Made by a program: the position numbers and the translations under genes. The notes beneath the pieces are model-generated. The model was not told the DNA's origin. It worked only from the letters and a program-made list of their open reading frames with translations, and searched no databases. From Cylicocyclus nassatus (lineage: Eukaryota > Nematoda > Chromadorea > Rhabditida > Strongylidae): 64,000 nucleotides of DNA. The number at the start of each line of letters is the position of its first letter. The first letter of the stretch is position 1. Location: NCBI GenBank assembly GCA_958299035.1, contig CATQJL010000001.1, positions 79,691,594 through 79,755,593 on the forward strand. Reading direction: 5' to 3'. Positions 21,031 through 32,988 of the stretch are shown here, in pieces.

Positions 21031-21719
21031 AGTAATAATCGAGTTTTAGAACTTCAATATTTTAGGGATTTCGCAGTGTTTGGTGCAGTGTGCCACGCGA
21101 TTTTTTCAAAGTAAATGCTCCGGTAGAATAATTAAGTAAAATTCTAGAGAGGAAACTGAAAAAATGCAAAAACGTTGCGTTTGAAAACTGTTTGCCTTAT
21201 CAGGTGTAGTAGAGCTTCTTCAAAAGTCTAAAATGAGAATTCCGAAAATAAGCGAAAGTCATAGTAAAAATGAAGGGTTCTGGTTTTCGGCAATTATCTC
21301 AGCGTTCATCGAAACAGTCAAAATAACACAGCTGTGAAAAGAAGAAGAAATTCTGTAATAAATACTGTTTCGATTTGTCTATCTAGAATAGGTCTGAAAA
21401 CGGCACAAACTTTCGGACCTACCTAACAGTTTGCTTGCAACGACTAAGCGAAACTGAATCACCAAACTTGGTGTATAGTTTCGTGACGACGACGAAAGAA
21501 AGGTATGAAAAATTATGAAAAAGTATGTGAATGAAAGGAGCTGCAAAGTGAATTTCTATTTAGGTTGCTTTCGCGCAACGTGGGAGGCCCTTGAGGTTGC
21601 GCGGAAGCGACCTAAAATAGAAATACACTTACAGCTGCCCCTTTCCTACATAATTCTTTCTAAAAATTTGCACACAATCTATTCTTTGTTTCAAGCTTTA
21701 CCTATAAGCACCCAATAAC
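21031..21719. other. No recognisable gene
   Basis: AT-rich sequence. A 67-codon plus-strand stretch at 21515 has no recognised motif. An imperfect inverted segment (TTTAGGTTGCTTTCGCGCAA with TTGCGCGGAAGCGACCTAAA, 21559-21620) forms a small stem. Confidence 0.4.
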
Positions 21720-22580
21720 CAGGGCCCGGCACGCGTTGGTTTGGAGGTTTTTAGAAAACGAAGTCCCCCATGACTTCGCGAAAATTTACGAAGTCCCTCT
21801 CGACGTGAAAATCAGTAGGGAAACCATTATTCAACCAAAATAGCAACAAAAAAGCGAAAAAAGCGCATTTTGAGGTATGTAATATAACAAAAAAGCAAAA
21901 AGAAAACATTTCTAGTCGATTAAAGGCTCAGCCATTGGGTATAGTACCATTTTGATGCTGGGAATGTCGAAAATCTCCTAGGCCAACCAAATCTGTAGCC
22001 TCAACAATCCTGCGATGCATTTTTCGCCACATATTTCAAAGAACACCTCAAGTGATTGGAGCGCGATATCTATCAACGCGTAGAATTACACTACTTTTGA
22101 CTCAAAAAAAGGGGAGAGGCAACGGTTTGATCCGCTCTCTTCACTATATGATAGATTTTTGACCGTTTCAATCGTCCAAATCAAAAAGGTCCAAAACTTA
22201 TGTGAACTCTCCAATATTTATGCTCCGAACCAACCCAGTTGGATTGGTAGTTGGTCTAGAAACGAACAAATTCGAGAACGGATATTAGGACACATAAGTT
22301 TTGGGAACTTTTTACATAACATAGTTTGGAGTAATATTGTATACACATAGCCCAAATTCGGAGCCATGTGATTGTTTGTGCGCTGTAAACAAGCCATTTG
22401 TTTGTTTGAGTCTTGCATTCGAAATTCGCTTGCGAAAGAACACGTCAACTCGTGAAACCTGACATGTTCGTCGTGTTTTTTTGGCGCTTCCTTTAGGACC
22501 TCATAAAAACGATGTCCCTGTTGCTTCTAACTCCAAAAACGAAGTCCAGTTTGACCCCAAACCATCGGTGCCGGGCCCTG
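21720..22580. mobile_element. hAT-type non-autonomous element, copy 2
   Basis: The ends are CAGGGCCCGGCACGCGTTGG and the inverse of CAGGGCCCGGCACCGATGG, flanked by CCAATAAC and CCAATACC (7 of 8 matching), an 8-bp TSD. Subterminal AAAACGAAGTCCC motifs occur twice at the left and twice at the right. The length is 861 bp with no transposase. The interior is unrelated to that of the other two copies. Confidence 0.88.
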
Positions 22581-22734
22581 CCAATACCAAATTTCGACCC
22601 CCTGCTTTGCTATGACATTTGATGGTACAAAAAACCAGCTTTCTTTCGCCTTCTGTTGGTTTGTCTCTAGTTTTCTAAGTACTTCTTACTCTTATCCACA
22701 TAAATTTCTTTGGAGATTATAAGCCGTACTTTTA

Positions 22735-23693
22735 TTAGGTTGTTACATAAGTCTTGTTACACTTAAATTCTAACGGCGATAAGTCATACACCTCATAGTC
22801 TTTGCAGGACTCCAAGGTACCATTCGATAAAGCAAAGCAAGCTCTACGAGATGGTCTGCAAAAGTTTGTACCAGTTTTCTGACCCACCGTAAGTTTGCAC
22901 CCAAAATCTGAGTCGTACTGAAATTCAAAAATCGCGAAAAATTCATATCTTTGTTCAAACAAATCCTACGGATCTCGAACTTGCTCACAAAAATTGCCCG
23001 CTATATCAAACACTCATATGTACCGTTGCTGTATTTTTTCCTTATCTAGAAATCGAGAAAAAGATTTTTTTTAGTTTTTACAAAAACGAAGCTATGCTGT
23101 TTCTTTTCATGTAGCTGTATACTACAAGCCCTTAGAAGTATGACCGTAAATTTTCAGCTTCCCAGAAGAAATAGTTTTCGAAAATTACCTAATTTAGCAC
23201 TGAAACCCGAGTGATAAAAGCTAAATTTGGTATTTCTTCAAAAGCTAAGGCTTTTGGAAAGCTGAAAATTTACGTTTTTACTTTACGTTTATACTTCTAA
23301 GGGCTTGTAGTATACAGCTACTTGAATAGAAACAGCATAGCTTCATGTAAAAACTAAAAAAAATTCTTTTTCTCGATTTCTAGATAAGGAAAAAATACAG
23401 CAACGGTACATATGAGTGTTTGATATAGCGGGCAATTTTTGTGAACAAGTTAGAGATCCGTAGGATTTGTTTGAACAAAGATATCAATTTTTCGCGATTT
23501 TTTGAATTTCAGTACGACTCAGGTTTTGGGTGCAAACTTACGGTGGGTCAGAGCTGGTGCGAACTTTTGCAGACCATCTCGTAGAGCTTGCTTTGCTCTA
23601 TCGAATGGTACCTTGGAGTCCTGCAAAGACTATGAGGTGTATGACTTATCGCCGTTAGAAGTTAAGTGTAACAAGACTTATGTAACAACCTAA
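22735..23693. mobile_element. Palindromic TTAGGTTG-type element, near perfect
   Basis: TTAGGTTGTTACATAAGTCT at the left is matched by its reverse complement at 23693, with TA duplicated on both sides (22733-22734, 23694-23695). The whole 959 bp folds on itself with a centre near 23205. The arms share TGTAGTATAC and AGCAAGCTCTACGAGATGG blocks with the 8339 element. There is no transposase. Confidence 0.9.
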
Positions 23694-23718
23694 TACTTAC
23701 CTACAGAAGCTTATTCGG

Positions 23719-24087
23719 GGTGTGATGCAAGAGGAACGATAGCAATGCCAGCCGTTGCTGCCAATGCAATATCTGCCTCAAAATGCGCAGATTTGAGACT
23801 CATAAACTCAAGTAAAATTGAAGTAACTGCTTTACTCGATGAGTTCTGCTCAGAGCCCAGTGATAAGTGCAGTTTGGTAATGTTATTGCAAGAAAAAATT
23901 TATACATGAAGTTAAACCTTAAAACTTATTTTCACATTCTATTTGCAAGCAAACAGAACCTGTTTTATTCTCCTGTTCAAATGAAAGTGTAATGGGAGAA
24001 AATGCTCTAGATTTCTGCGTGCTGGTGGACAAAAATGACGTTAAAAGATGCGCGAGTTGGCACAAGCTATCCCTCTTGCTCGCCACC
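23719..24087. mobile_element. Copy 2 of the 400-bp MITE (inverted relative to 9090-9489)
   Basis: It starts GTGTGATGCAAGAGGAACGA and ends with the inverse of GGTGGCGAGCAAGAGGGATA. The interior aligns with the reverse complement of 9090-9489, including CAGAGC..AGTGATAAGTGCA. Both copies lie beside or inside a TTAGGTTG palindrome. Confidence 0.72.
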
Positions 24088-26104
24088 TGGTCATTTGCAA
24101 AGTTTTGCAAAGTCAAAGTAAACTTCGTTTCCAAATGTGCTACCTCGTGCTGGGCCGCATTCCAAATCGACTGAGGCAAGCCTAATTTGACGTTGCGGCT
24201 TCTCAGCGCACTGTCATGGGAACGATTAATTTGGAGGAAATCGCTCTGTGGAGTTCGCGTTTTAAAAAAGGTCATTTTTGCCAACATGCTGTTTTGGCCA
24301 GGTGAATGAAACTTGTGCGTTGTAACAGAGCCGTGGTTCGAATGCGGTTAGCGACAAGATTTTGCTATATAATTAGCCGTGTTTTCTTTGATAGAGGCCG
24401 CTACCCAAAAAAATCGATGACCATATCAGAAATTTCACCTAGCAAACAACGAAATAGAACATATTCAAAATATTTTGACACTCATAAAGAGAGAAATTAC
24501 AATTAAAAAAGGATGGAAAGATAACTTCAGTCTATTTTCATCTAAAGCGGTTTTCTTGAAAAGAAAAAAACAAGCGCCATCTGAGAAAAGTGCAAAAAAA
24601 ACCGTCATTCCACTTCTTCCCCGCAGTCAACTGTTCATCAGTCTTCTCCATTAAGCCCTCCCTCCCCCCCCCCCCCCCGAAATTGTGCAGCTTTGGAGTT
24701 TTGCACCGCAAAAGAATGTCAACTGTGGTGTTCCGTAAGTCACTTGTGAGCAACTTACGCACTTTCCTCTAATTCAGCACCTCAACACAAGCAGTGCCAA
24801 AATTATGCTACTCGTGCACTGTCAAATTGATTGAGCACATTATCGAGGGTGTCCGTTAATTACGATAGCTAATCAATGTGGCATTATTGTGATTGATTTA
24901 TTCATGAGGTTGCAAATGCATCTTGTCCCTTCGCATCTCCAAATGCTGAACAAACAGATCGCTCGCTTGTTGCAGTGCTAAATTTATTTAGACTACAGAA
25001 CTGGGTTCTTTGTAGAATGTTGAAGCCTGATAATAAGAGCAAGAGTTACAATCAAACGTTGCTTAGATGTCTTTAGTAGACATCAAAAGCATTGTTTATT
25101 TACGCAAATGCTATTTCTTGGTTAATAGAGATTAATAAGGTGTTTTTTTTTGTTGGAGCTCAACTACTAGTTTTGGGGGTACAAGCCGCATCTTTTTCAC
25201 TATAAGAACTGGCGCGTTATAGTATTAGGTTGTAGAGAGTTTCCGAACACTTCTGGAAGTTTAATTTTCTGAAGCATTTTTTGGCGCTCGGGTCGGTGGC
25301 AAAAATATTTTTACACTGTTTAGTAGAGGAATGCAGAGGTTTCAAAATCGCCTCTAACCTTTCATGAATATCAAATCAGGTTTGATCTGCACATTAAAAA
25401 AAATGTCTTTCCTATTATAAATTTGAAAATTTTTCTTTCTGCTGCCATTTTTCTGTGCAGTTCAAAGAATTTTGTCCGAATAATAAGTGATCCAAATGAG
25501 GAGTCTTTCAACTTCTAACCCACTGCTGCATCAGCGTTTTGGATTTTGCGCTCAGGAATTACACGCTGACGAACTTGCCTCTGATCACACCTCGCACGTG
25601 ACGTCGCTTGTACAGCAATTCGCTTCCTCTCTTATACTACTGCATCTTGGTCTCCAGCCCTCATCTGCCTGAGAGAATCCTGCACAAACAGGCCATTCGC
25701 ATCGACCTTCTTCTTTTGCATAGTAGTGGAAGGCCATGAGGCGCTGGAAAGCCAACAAGGCAAATATCTGTCAAAGATGAAATTGTCTTTGCAAAGAATT
25801 TTGTAGCTTTGAGAAAGGACTAAGCTGCTTAGAAAAATTTTCCGCAAGTGTCGGATAAAAATTTTTAAAAAAAATTTTCGAACTTTTTAGTTTCTTTAAA
25901 ATTTTTCGCAAGTGTCGGACATAGAAGATCTATTAATGTGGATCCTCTAAAAATTTTCTGTTCTCGGAAATTAACACAGGCTCACGCGATCGCATCATTG
26001 TAGATATAAAAAGTAAGAAAGATGTTAATCGATAGAAAAAAGTGAACTCTAGAGTACTCTTTTTGAAAGATTGCAACAAGTCGAACTCGCTTGAATTCGA
26101 AAGC
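24088..26104. other. No recognisable gene
   Basis: Two kilobases of AT-rich DNA with a poly-C run (24666-24678). Nearby direct repeats AAATTTT(C)CGCAAGTGTCGGA occur at about 25830 and 25897. No frame carries a recognisable motif. Probably decayed repeats. Confidence 0.4.
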
Positions 26105-26370
26105 GAAATTAACTTGCCCAAAAACTAGATCTCTAGTCTAAAGATTATGTCTCCAATTTGGTCACGCATATCCTCCTACATCAAACATTTACATGCATCT
26201 TTCACATTTTTACGATGCTGCCAAAAATAGAAAATTTTGGTTGAGCCAAAAATGTAAAAATTATGGCCTTTTTGGATTTTTTATGCTTTAATAAGTACTT
26301 GTCGAAAACTGGCCTTTGCAAAACAAACAGATAACATTATGATTGTATTTCCAAAGATTTTTAGTATAGA
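26105..26370. repeat. Fragment of palindromic mariner-like family (copy 2)
   Basis: Matches 16835-17083 from CCCAAAAACTAGATCTCT to the AGTATAGAA block. Only one arm is present. Confidence 0.6.
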
Positions 26371-26955
26371 ATTCAGATATGTACAAGTAACTAAGCATTG
26401 CATTTGCTGCGGCATGCCAACTTCGACTTTCTCAACTTCTGTTTCTCAGCTTTTTCAACTCAAATATAAAACATGTCGTAATTGCACGAATGAAGTGAAT
26501 TTTTTGATGTGGACGGGATTTGTACCAAATCGGAACTCCGAAGAATCTTTTTATATAGAAATCTGATTTTTGGTTGTTTGAATCTATATGGTTTGTTTTT
26601 AAGCCACAAGTGTATCAAACTTTTGCGAGCGCTCTTTGCAGTCTAGAGGTTGCTTTGCTCCGAATGTTGTGTTCCGCGCACTTTTATTACACTAATGTGG
26701 TCGCGTAGGGAATCTGCATTAATTTCTAGACAACTTAACATAAGCTGAGGATGTTATGTAATAGTACTTCTTTAGGCAGTCTTGTTTTCATGATCTAATG
26801 GCAATCAATGAGCGATCGTAATTTGGTGAAGCTCGCTGGATTACCCCGCGGACACACGCCAATGAAAGATTGCAGATTCCGGTGAGAAAAGCATGGCCCC
26901 AAGACTTCTAGGGACTGATTCGGATCCGCTGGGATGCGAGGGGTGTGGCTATATA

Positions 26956-28559
26956 CAGTGACCGTCAAGAAGTTGCGGACAAGCCTTTCTCCCTTTTTCA
27001 TCGCTCTTTTTCAGAGGGAAAACAAGGATGAAAAAATGTAGTAATTGCATGAAGTGATAGAGCTCTTCAAGATCTACATTCTACACCGAGTTTTTTTTTT
27101 TGAGAAACATGTGTTCTAAAAATTTTAAGAATCTTTTCTAGAAAAAGTCCGAAAATGGCCGCGTCACAATGTCGCGGACAATAATTCTTCGAACGCAAAA
27201 TTTTTCTTTTGAGTCTTATTTTGAAGCGGAAACATTATCCGGACGGGCAAGCATACTACTATACAGAGCTCGTCAAGAACTACACACTGGTTATGGTTGC
27301 TTCCCCAGAAAACGCAAGCTTGAGTTTTATTTTAGTTTTTTCAAAAAACAACTTCTAATTTCCTTTATCAAGCCAAATTTCTTCACACGGAAACCTGTTC
27401 AAGACATCCCAACAAAACCGTCTGGATGAAATAGATGCTCTTTGCCATCCTCTATGCATCGGACGTGTGCTGATGAGTTTCTTGGCTGAAAATGGCCCTT
27501 GGCAGTGCTTGCACATGACCCCAGCTGCACCTCACCACTGACTTATAACGCTTTGCAGCCTTGTAACTCGGCCAGCAGTAAATATTTGAGCCTGAAGTTA
27601 GGCTCATTCGAAAGAACGAGACTTCCTCTACACGAAGGTATGCAAATGAGTTGAGTTTGAGAAATTTCAGAGATTTGGCGGATGGGGTGGTAGAGGGCAG
27701 CTTCAGTTGTAGTCTAAGCACTTCTCAGCTAAAGTTAAAGAGAGCTCCTTTCGCTACCAATTTCATCCCGGAAGTTAAAAACTGTCAATTTTCTTGTAAT
27801 AGATCCTCGAAGCTCTAAGACTGTTCTGGTGTTCATAAGAGCTTTCACTCCAATCACCTCTAAGGCTACACTTTTTCACCCCATCCGCCAAATCTCTGAA
27901 ATTTCTCAAACTCAACTAATTTGCATATCATCGTGTCCAGGAGCTCACGCTCTTTCGAATGAGTCTACTTGCAGACTCTTATAGTGTCTGGCGGCCGAGC
28001 TACAAGCCTGCAAAGCGGTACAAGTCAGTGGTGAGGTGCAGGTAGGGTCATGTGCAAGCACTACCAAGGGCCATTTTCAGCAAAGAAACTCATCAGCACA
28101 CGTCCGATGCATAGAGGGTGGCAAAGAGCATCTGTTTTGTTCAAACGCTTTGTTAAGATGTCTTGAACAGGTTTTCGTGTGAAGAAATTTGGCTTGATAA
28201 AGGAAATTAGAAGTTGTTTTTTGAAAAAACTAAAATAAAACTCAAGCTTGCGTTTTTTGGGGAAGCAACCATAACCAGTGTGGTTTCCGCTTCAAAATAA
28301 GACTCAAAAGAAAAATTTTGCGTTCGAAGAATTATTGTCCGCGACATTGTGACGCGGCCATTTTCGGACTTTTTTTTGGAAAAAGATTCTTAAAATTTTT
28401 AGAACACATGTTTCCCAAAGAACTCAAAGTGTAGATTGTAGATCTTGAAGAGCACTATCACTTCATGCAATTGTTACATTTTTTCATCCTTGTTTTCCCT
28501 CTGAAAAAGAGCTATGAAAAAGGAAGAAAGGTTTGTCCGCAACTTTTTGGCGGTCACTG
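26956..28559. mobile_element. Large Tc1/mariner-type foldback element
   Basis: CAGTGACCGTCAAGAAGTTG at the left and the inverse of CAGTGACCGCCAAAAAGTTG at the right, each next to a TA. The complete 1604 bp is an imperfect palindrome with arms of about 790 bp centred near 27780. CAGTG ends and the TA target are typical of Tc1-like elements. Open stretches on either strand are mirror images of the same arm and have no transposase motif. Confidence 0.9.
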
Positions 28560-28598
28560 TATATCCAAGGGAGACGCCAATGAGACATCGGAGTCTAA

Positions 28599-29310
28599 GG
28601 GCCGCATGCACTAACATCCCCGCGGGGAGGGGATCGCAGCTTAAAAGAAAGCTTTATATTTCGAAACTCCAGATACCTGGATTTCACGTTGTGTACCTAT
28701 CCGTAAGTATTCCTACTACCCTTCACTATGAACATGTTGAAGAGGAGCAAGAAGCTGTACGAACCGCATTTTCCAGCTTTTGTTTGATCCCTGATGATCC
28801 CCGGCGCTTTTCTTTAAAGTCATTTTCCTTTCTCCGAAGTTAACGAAAAACCTCCAAAGTTGTGCAGATTATCCAACCCGACAGTGCTAAGCATGTTCGT
28901 GATAAGAACAAATAATGTTTTGAAGTCATGAAATTTTCGATGATCCACAGGTCGAAATTTGAGGTTTATCGAAAAATTCGACTTTTCAAAAACTCATTTG
29001 TTCTCATCAGCAACATACTTAGCACTGTCGGATTGGATAATCTGCACAACTTTGGAGGTTCTTCGTTAACTTTGGAGAAAGAAAAATGACTCAAGGAAAA
29101 GTGCCAGGGATCATCAGGGATCATACAAAAGCTAGAAAATTCTGTTCGTACAGCTTCTCGCTCCTCTTCAACATGTTCATAGTGAAGGGTAGTAGGAATA
29201 CTTACGGATAGGTACACAACGTGAAATCCAGGTATCTGGAGTTTCGAAATATAAGGCTTTCTCTCAAGCTGCGATCCCCTCCCCAGCGGGGAGGTTAGTG
29301 CATGCGGCCC
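28599..29310. mobile_element. Harbinger-type foldback MITE (TAA TSD)
   Basis: GGGCCGCATGCACTAACATC and its inverse bound a 712-bp palindrome with arms of about 330 bp, flanked by TAA (28596-28598 and 29311-29313). A 3-bp TWA target with GGG ends is characteristic of PIF/Harbinger. It lies 39 bp from the previous foldback element. Confidence 0.85.
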
Positions 29311-29679
29311 TAAGACAGGGGAAGGAGAGGAGCCCTAACTGAATTGGCGTGTTGTGAGGGAGTCATGCTTATGGCATGACCTTAACGCTACTTTGACGAT
29401 ATGATGGTAAATTTAGAGGATGCACTGACCAGGTCGGCACATTCCGGCGAGTGAGAGAACTGGAAGCTACGAAATGGCACAAGGACAAAATCAGGTTTGT
29501 TAAAAAACACTTTTCTCACTAAATATCGAAGTGGAAGAAGACAGACAACTGAAAATGCGGACCAAATAAGGAGTGATATAGAGGCGAAACTGACCTCGTT
29601 GAAGTGTTGTTGATGCAGGTTTTGATACGTAATAGCTGATTCGAAATCGACGTTCAAAAGTGCTTTATATGATCTATTA
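29311..29679. other. No recognisable gene
   Basis: A minus-strand open stretch of 132 codons (29388-29786) crosses into the adjacent repeat fragment and has no recognised domain. Treated as non-coding. Confidence 0.4.
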
Positions 29680-30080
29680 GGGGCAAAGCAGGGCAAAGCA
29701 AGCTCTACAAGATGGATATCGAAAGTCTGCACAAATTGTAATCCATATAATGTTTTGAGCTGAAATATGGTTGAAGTCAAGAACAAACTTTTCCTTCAAA
29801 AATCGTATCTACGTCCCAAAACGTCTTAAAAAATTCCCATTTATTTCAGCGTATGCTTGAACACCGAACATTCAAATAAACAATTTTCGCGTTTTTTCCA
29901 TGGCTAGAAATAAAGAAAAAATTGAATGGAGTAGAATGGCAAACTCCGCCCCTAAAAGTCCGCTCCTCCCATACACGTGATCATATAGCTCATACATACA
30001 GAAGTACGATCATGTATTTGAAATTTTGTAAGGGCCCCAGTTTTCGAGATTTAAGGTAAAAATGTTGAAAAAATTATTGG
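29680..30080. repeat. Single-arm fragment of TTAGGTTG palindromic family
   Basis: AGCAAGCTCTACAAGATGG, the AGAAATAAAGAAAAA block and the CTCCGCCCC block occur in the same order as in the element ending at 51360. Neither terminus is preserved. Confidence 0.55.
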
Positions 30081-30184
30081 ACACCCTAACACACATTATA
30101 CCAAACGGTCGCGATCACTGATAGGTTTCCTTGTTAGTTTTTTGTATTGATGAAAAATCTGAAATCGTTACTACTCAGACAATC

Positions 30185-30720
30185 GCATCGGAAAGTTGCG
30201 GCCTTAAAGCGTGTTACATGGAGCGCCGCGGCCCCTTAAGTTTGAGCTCCGCACGCCGCGGCCCATGTATATTTTACCAGGAACGCCGCGGTCAAAGTTG
30301 ACTGGGAAATAATTATCGGGAGGGTCGCGGCCCAACCACCTCACTCGGCGGGCCGCGGGCATTATCAAAGGCCGCACTTCTTACACATTGTAGGATAAGG
30401 CGCAACCCGCGTGAGGTACGCTGCAGTGATGGGGCTACCCTAAGTGTTCATGAAGCTGGATATCGCTGCTTGGATTTGGTCCTGTTCTGACCAGATGAGC
30501 TAACAAGTTGCTCAGTTTGCACTCAAGTCCGTCATTGTGAAGGACAGACTAAATAGTTCTTCACTTTTCCTAGGTCCTACAAGCATGCTAATCGGGTCAA
30601 CTATAGGCGCCTAACGGGCTCTTGCAAGATGCGCCGCGGTCACTTATCGGGTCTAATATATGGGTTTACCGGGCAGCTCGCGGCATGGATGATTGGTGGT
30701 CGAACAAGCACCCGCGAACT
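30185..30720. repeat. GC-rich cluster of GCCGCGG motifs
   Basis: Within AT-rich surroundings, (C)GCCGCGG(T/C)C-type motifs recur at about 30221, 30253, 30284, 30326 (GTCGCGGCC), 30351 and again near 30632, at irregular 25-42 bp spacing in the first cluster. No coding or RNA-gene signature was recognised. It may be a degenerate minisatellite or part of an unknown element. Confidence 0.5.
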
Positions 30721-31372
30721 TCCCGATACAATTGTCTGAGTAAAAGTTCCCGTTGCAGTTCTCAACATTTTTATTGTTTTCCTGGTCGGCGTCCACCAGC
30801 AGCATTCTGATCTCTGTAACCTCAAGAGGCGCGGAGAAACTGAGTGGAGAAGTGGAAAAGCACCCATCTCTAATTTTCAAAGGTTAATTTTTTGGCTGAT
30901 CTCCAAAATTCACTCAATCAACCCCGATTTCAGTGATATCTGTACTGATGGCAAATAAGGTGGAGTGTGGTCTTATGAATGCTGATTTTCAACAAGTAAG
31001 CATATAAAATTGATTGAAATAGTTTTTGAAACCACATCCGTGCAATAACAATAATTGGTGATTTTACAGAAAAGTGAAGATCCGCACTGCATTGAATGAC
31101 GTTGCTCTTATGTGCAAGCTTTGACTGTTCTGATAACATATCAGATAATCCAACAAATCCAACAATAATCCATTTTATTAATTGGAAAAACAGGCAGTGA
31201 GGATTATAACATTACATTTGTTTAACAAGCATTTAATCTTCCAGCAAGGTGCTCTATGAACTCTTATGATCATAAATGTATGTTTATTGCAAGTGCTCAA
31301 TTGTGTCTAGTTTTGGAAAGTTTGCAAGCCTTTTCCTTTGCTAATTGTACCGAAATCTGTCCGCCTACATCC
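30721..31372. other. No recognisable gene
   Basis: Short open stretches only. No splice-supported gene could be recognised. Confidence 0.35.
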
Positions 31373-31422
31373 TATAGCTGCAGAACTTATCTCAAATGTT
31401 TGAGATAGGTTCTGCAGCTATA
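31373..31422. repeat. 24-bp near-perfect palindromic hairpin
   Basis: TATAGCTGCAGAACTTATCT is followed after CAAA and a 2-nt loop by its complement, with a single G.U-type mismatch. The loop is too small for a typical pre-miRNA. Confidence 0.7.
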
Positions 31423-32369
31423 ATTCCATAGAGGGCATGAAATGAAAAGCGTTCATCTGTTGCTAACAGGCTGAAGCTAACGTGCGAAGGTTTTTCAACA
31501 GTTCCATTGGAAAGTACACTTGTGGGAATATGGAAATTAAAACAGTGTCACAAAACATATTGTGCTCATGTTCAACTTCAATGGGAGGAGTGCGCTCTCC
31601 TCGCGCTGTTTCATCCGAAGTACCATGAAAATTGCTAATATTCCATTAAGCGCCAATTCACTCAATTACGTAGATTTCGTCATTTTACCATTTTCTCCCT
31701 GCCTTTTTACCTATATTTTGCATATTTGAGTTCATAATGTTACCACGTTGAGACAATCACGCGGTTTGGTGCCTTTCGGCACGAACCTTTCATGAGTCAA
31801 TTTTTTGAGACAAATCCAGATTGTTATAATATCTGTACTACTGTAGAAAGCTGTCAAAAACATGGAAGTATTTATAGATCCGGTGCATAAAAAACTTTTG
31901 GAGTGAGCTCATCCCATAATGCTCCTCTTTCAACGAATTCGAACCATGACGCATTAGGTGTCTCACATGGTCCCACGGTCCTTGCCTGGCATATTATACA
32001 TGTCATGCGTCGTCAATGTGTCAAGCTTACTACGCATAAGCAAAATGGTAAATGTTGTGAAAAATGTAAAGAAAAAATAAGTTCATGGGGCATGACATAA
32101 TATGGTCGGACAGAATAAGGAGCACCACCCACTCACTCACGAATTACTGGCATTCATTGGTCTCAAAAATCTTCGCCGTCTTCTAATAATGGAACCTTGA
32201 CTGGTGCAGTTAGGATCGCACCACTGGAAACAATATTCTTCTCAGTATGGATTGGCTTTAAGAGTGTCAGAGCAATACCTATTTTAAAAAATTCATCAAA
32301 AGCCCCACTTCAGGCTTCTGAGCTCAACAAGAACAATTTGTTGAGCTTGATGTTTATGTTTTAGAAAGT
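31423..32369. other. Upstream region of the first secreted-protein gene; nothing recognised
   Basis: A 65-codon open stretch at 31903-32100 contains several Cys and Lys but no matched paralogue or splice partner. The region presumably includes the promoter of the gene at 32370. No clear TATA box or SL acceptor was identified with confidence. Confidence 0.35.
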
Positions 32370-32988
32370 ATGCATTTTAGATTACAAATGGGGTTGCTCT
32401 TGCGTCTATGGATAACTTTGTCTGCGATAACTTATTCCATTCAATCCTCCGAAATGGAAAAATGTTTGAACCCCTCCAAGGGATGTTCAAAATTTCCATT
32501 AACACTTCGAATGCGTCTCTGTGAACAAATGAGGGAAACATTCAAGAGAGGTGATGCAGTAGCACCTGTTAGTTTCATTTGATCTTGTCAACAGTCAAAT
32601 TTTGATCTTTCTTAAGCTTATCATTTGAGGTATACAATTGCGCTTTGGAAGAATGTGTGCGAAATGTAAAAGCAAGGAAATTCAAAGGTACAAGTTGTTC
32701 ACAGGAAATAAAAAAGATTGTTCGTGGGGCGATGCACATAAAGTTCAGGTAATCTGGTCTAATTTATAGCAACACATCAACTTACAATCGCATTTGGGAT
32801 TTTCAGTATGATTCACAAACACAATGATGATAAGATAATGACTGATCTGCAACATGCTGTTTCACGCAATGTGAACGCCTTGAAAGAAATGCTTAAGATT
32901 ACATACGGTGTAAGTTATGGTTAAATACATTAATAGCTTTCTTGGGTGGAATACGTAATTGCAGTATTCTTTGCAGTTTCCATTCTGA
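32370..32988 (+). CDS. Small secreted Cys-containing protein, four-exon gene, paralogue 1
   Basis: Exons are predicted at 32370-32567, 32630-32748, 32807-32909 and 32965-32988, with introns of 62, 58 and 55 bp in phases 0, 2 and 0. The donors are GTTAGT, GTAATC and GTAAGT. The second intron ends in a strong ATTTTCAG. The protein, about 147 aa, begins with a hydrophobic signal-like segment (MGLLLRLWITLSA) and then a mature part with Cys at MEKC, GCSKFP, LCEQ and YNC. The rest is basic and helical (ALKEMLKITYG). The model is supported by a paralogue at 43193-43907 with the same intron positions and phases and equal lengths for exon 3 (103 bp) and intron 2 (58 bp). Shared residues include CSKFP and TFKRGDA. 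Function unknown. The last exon is the least certain. No family is recognised. Confidence 0.72.

Noticed and set aside
29388..29786. 132-codon minus-strand frame
   Set aside because: It runs from unique sequence into a mariner-family fragment with no domain or splice support.
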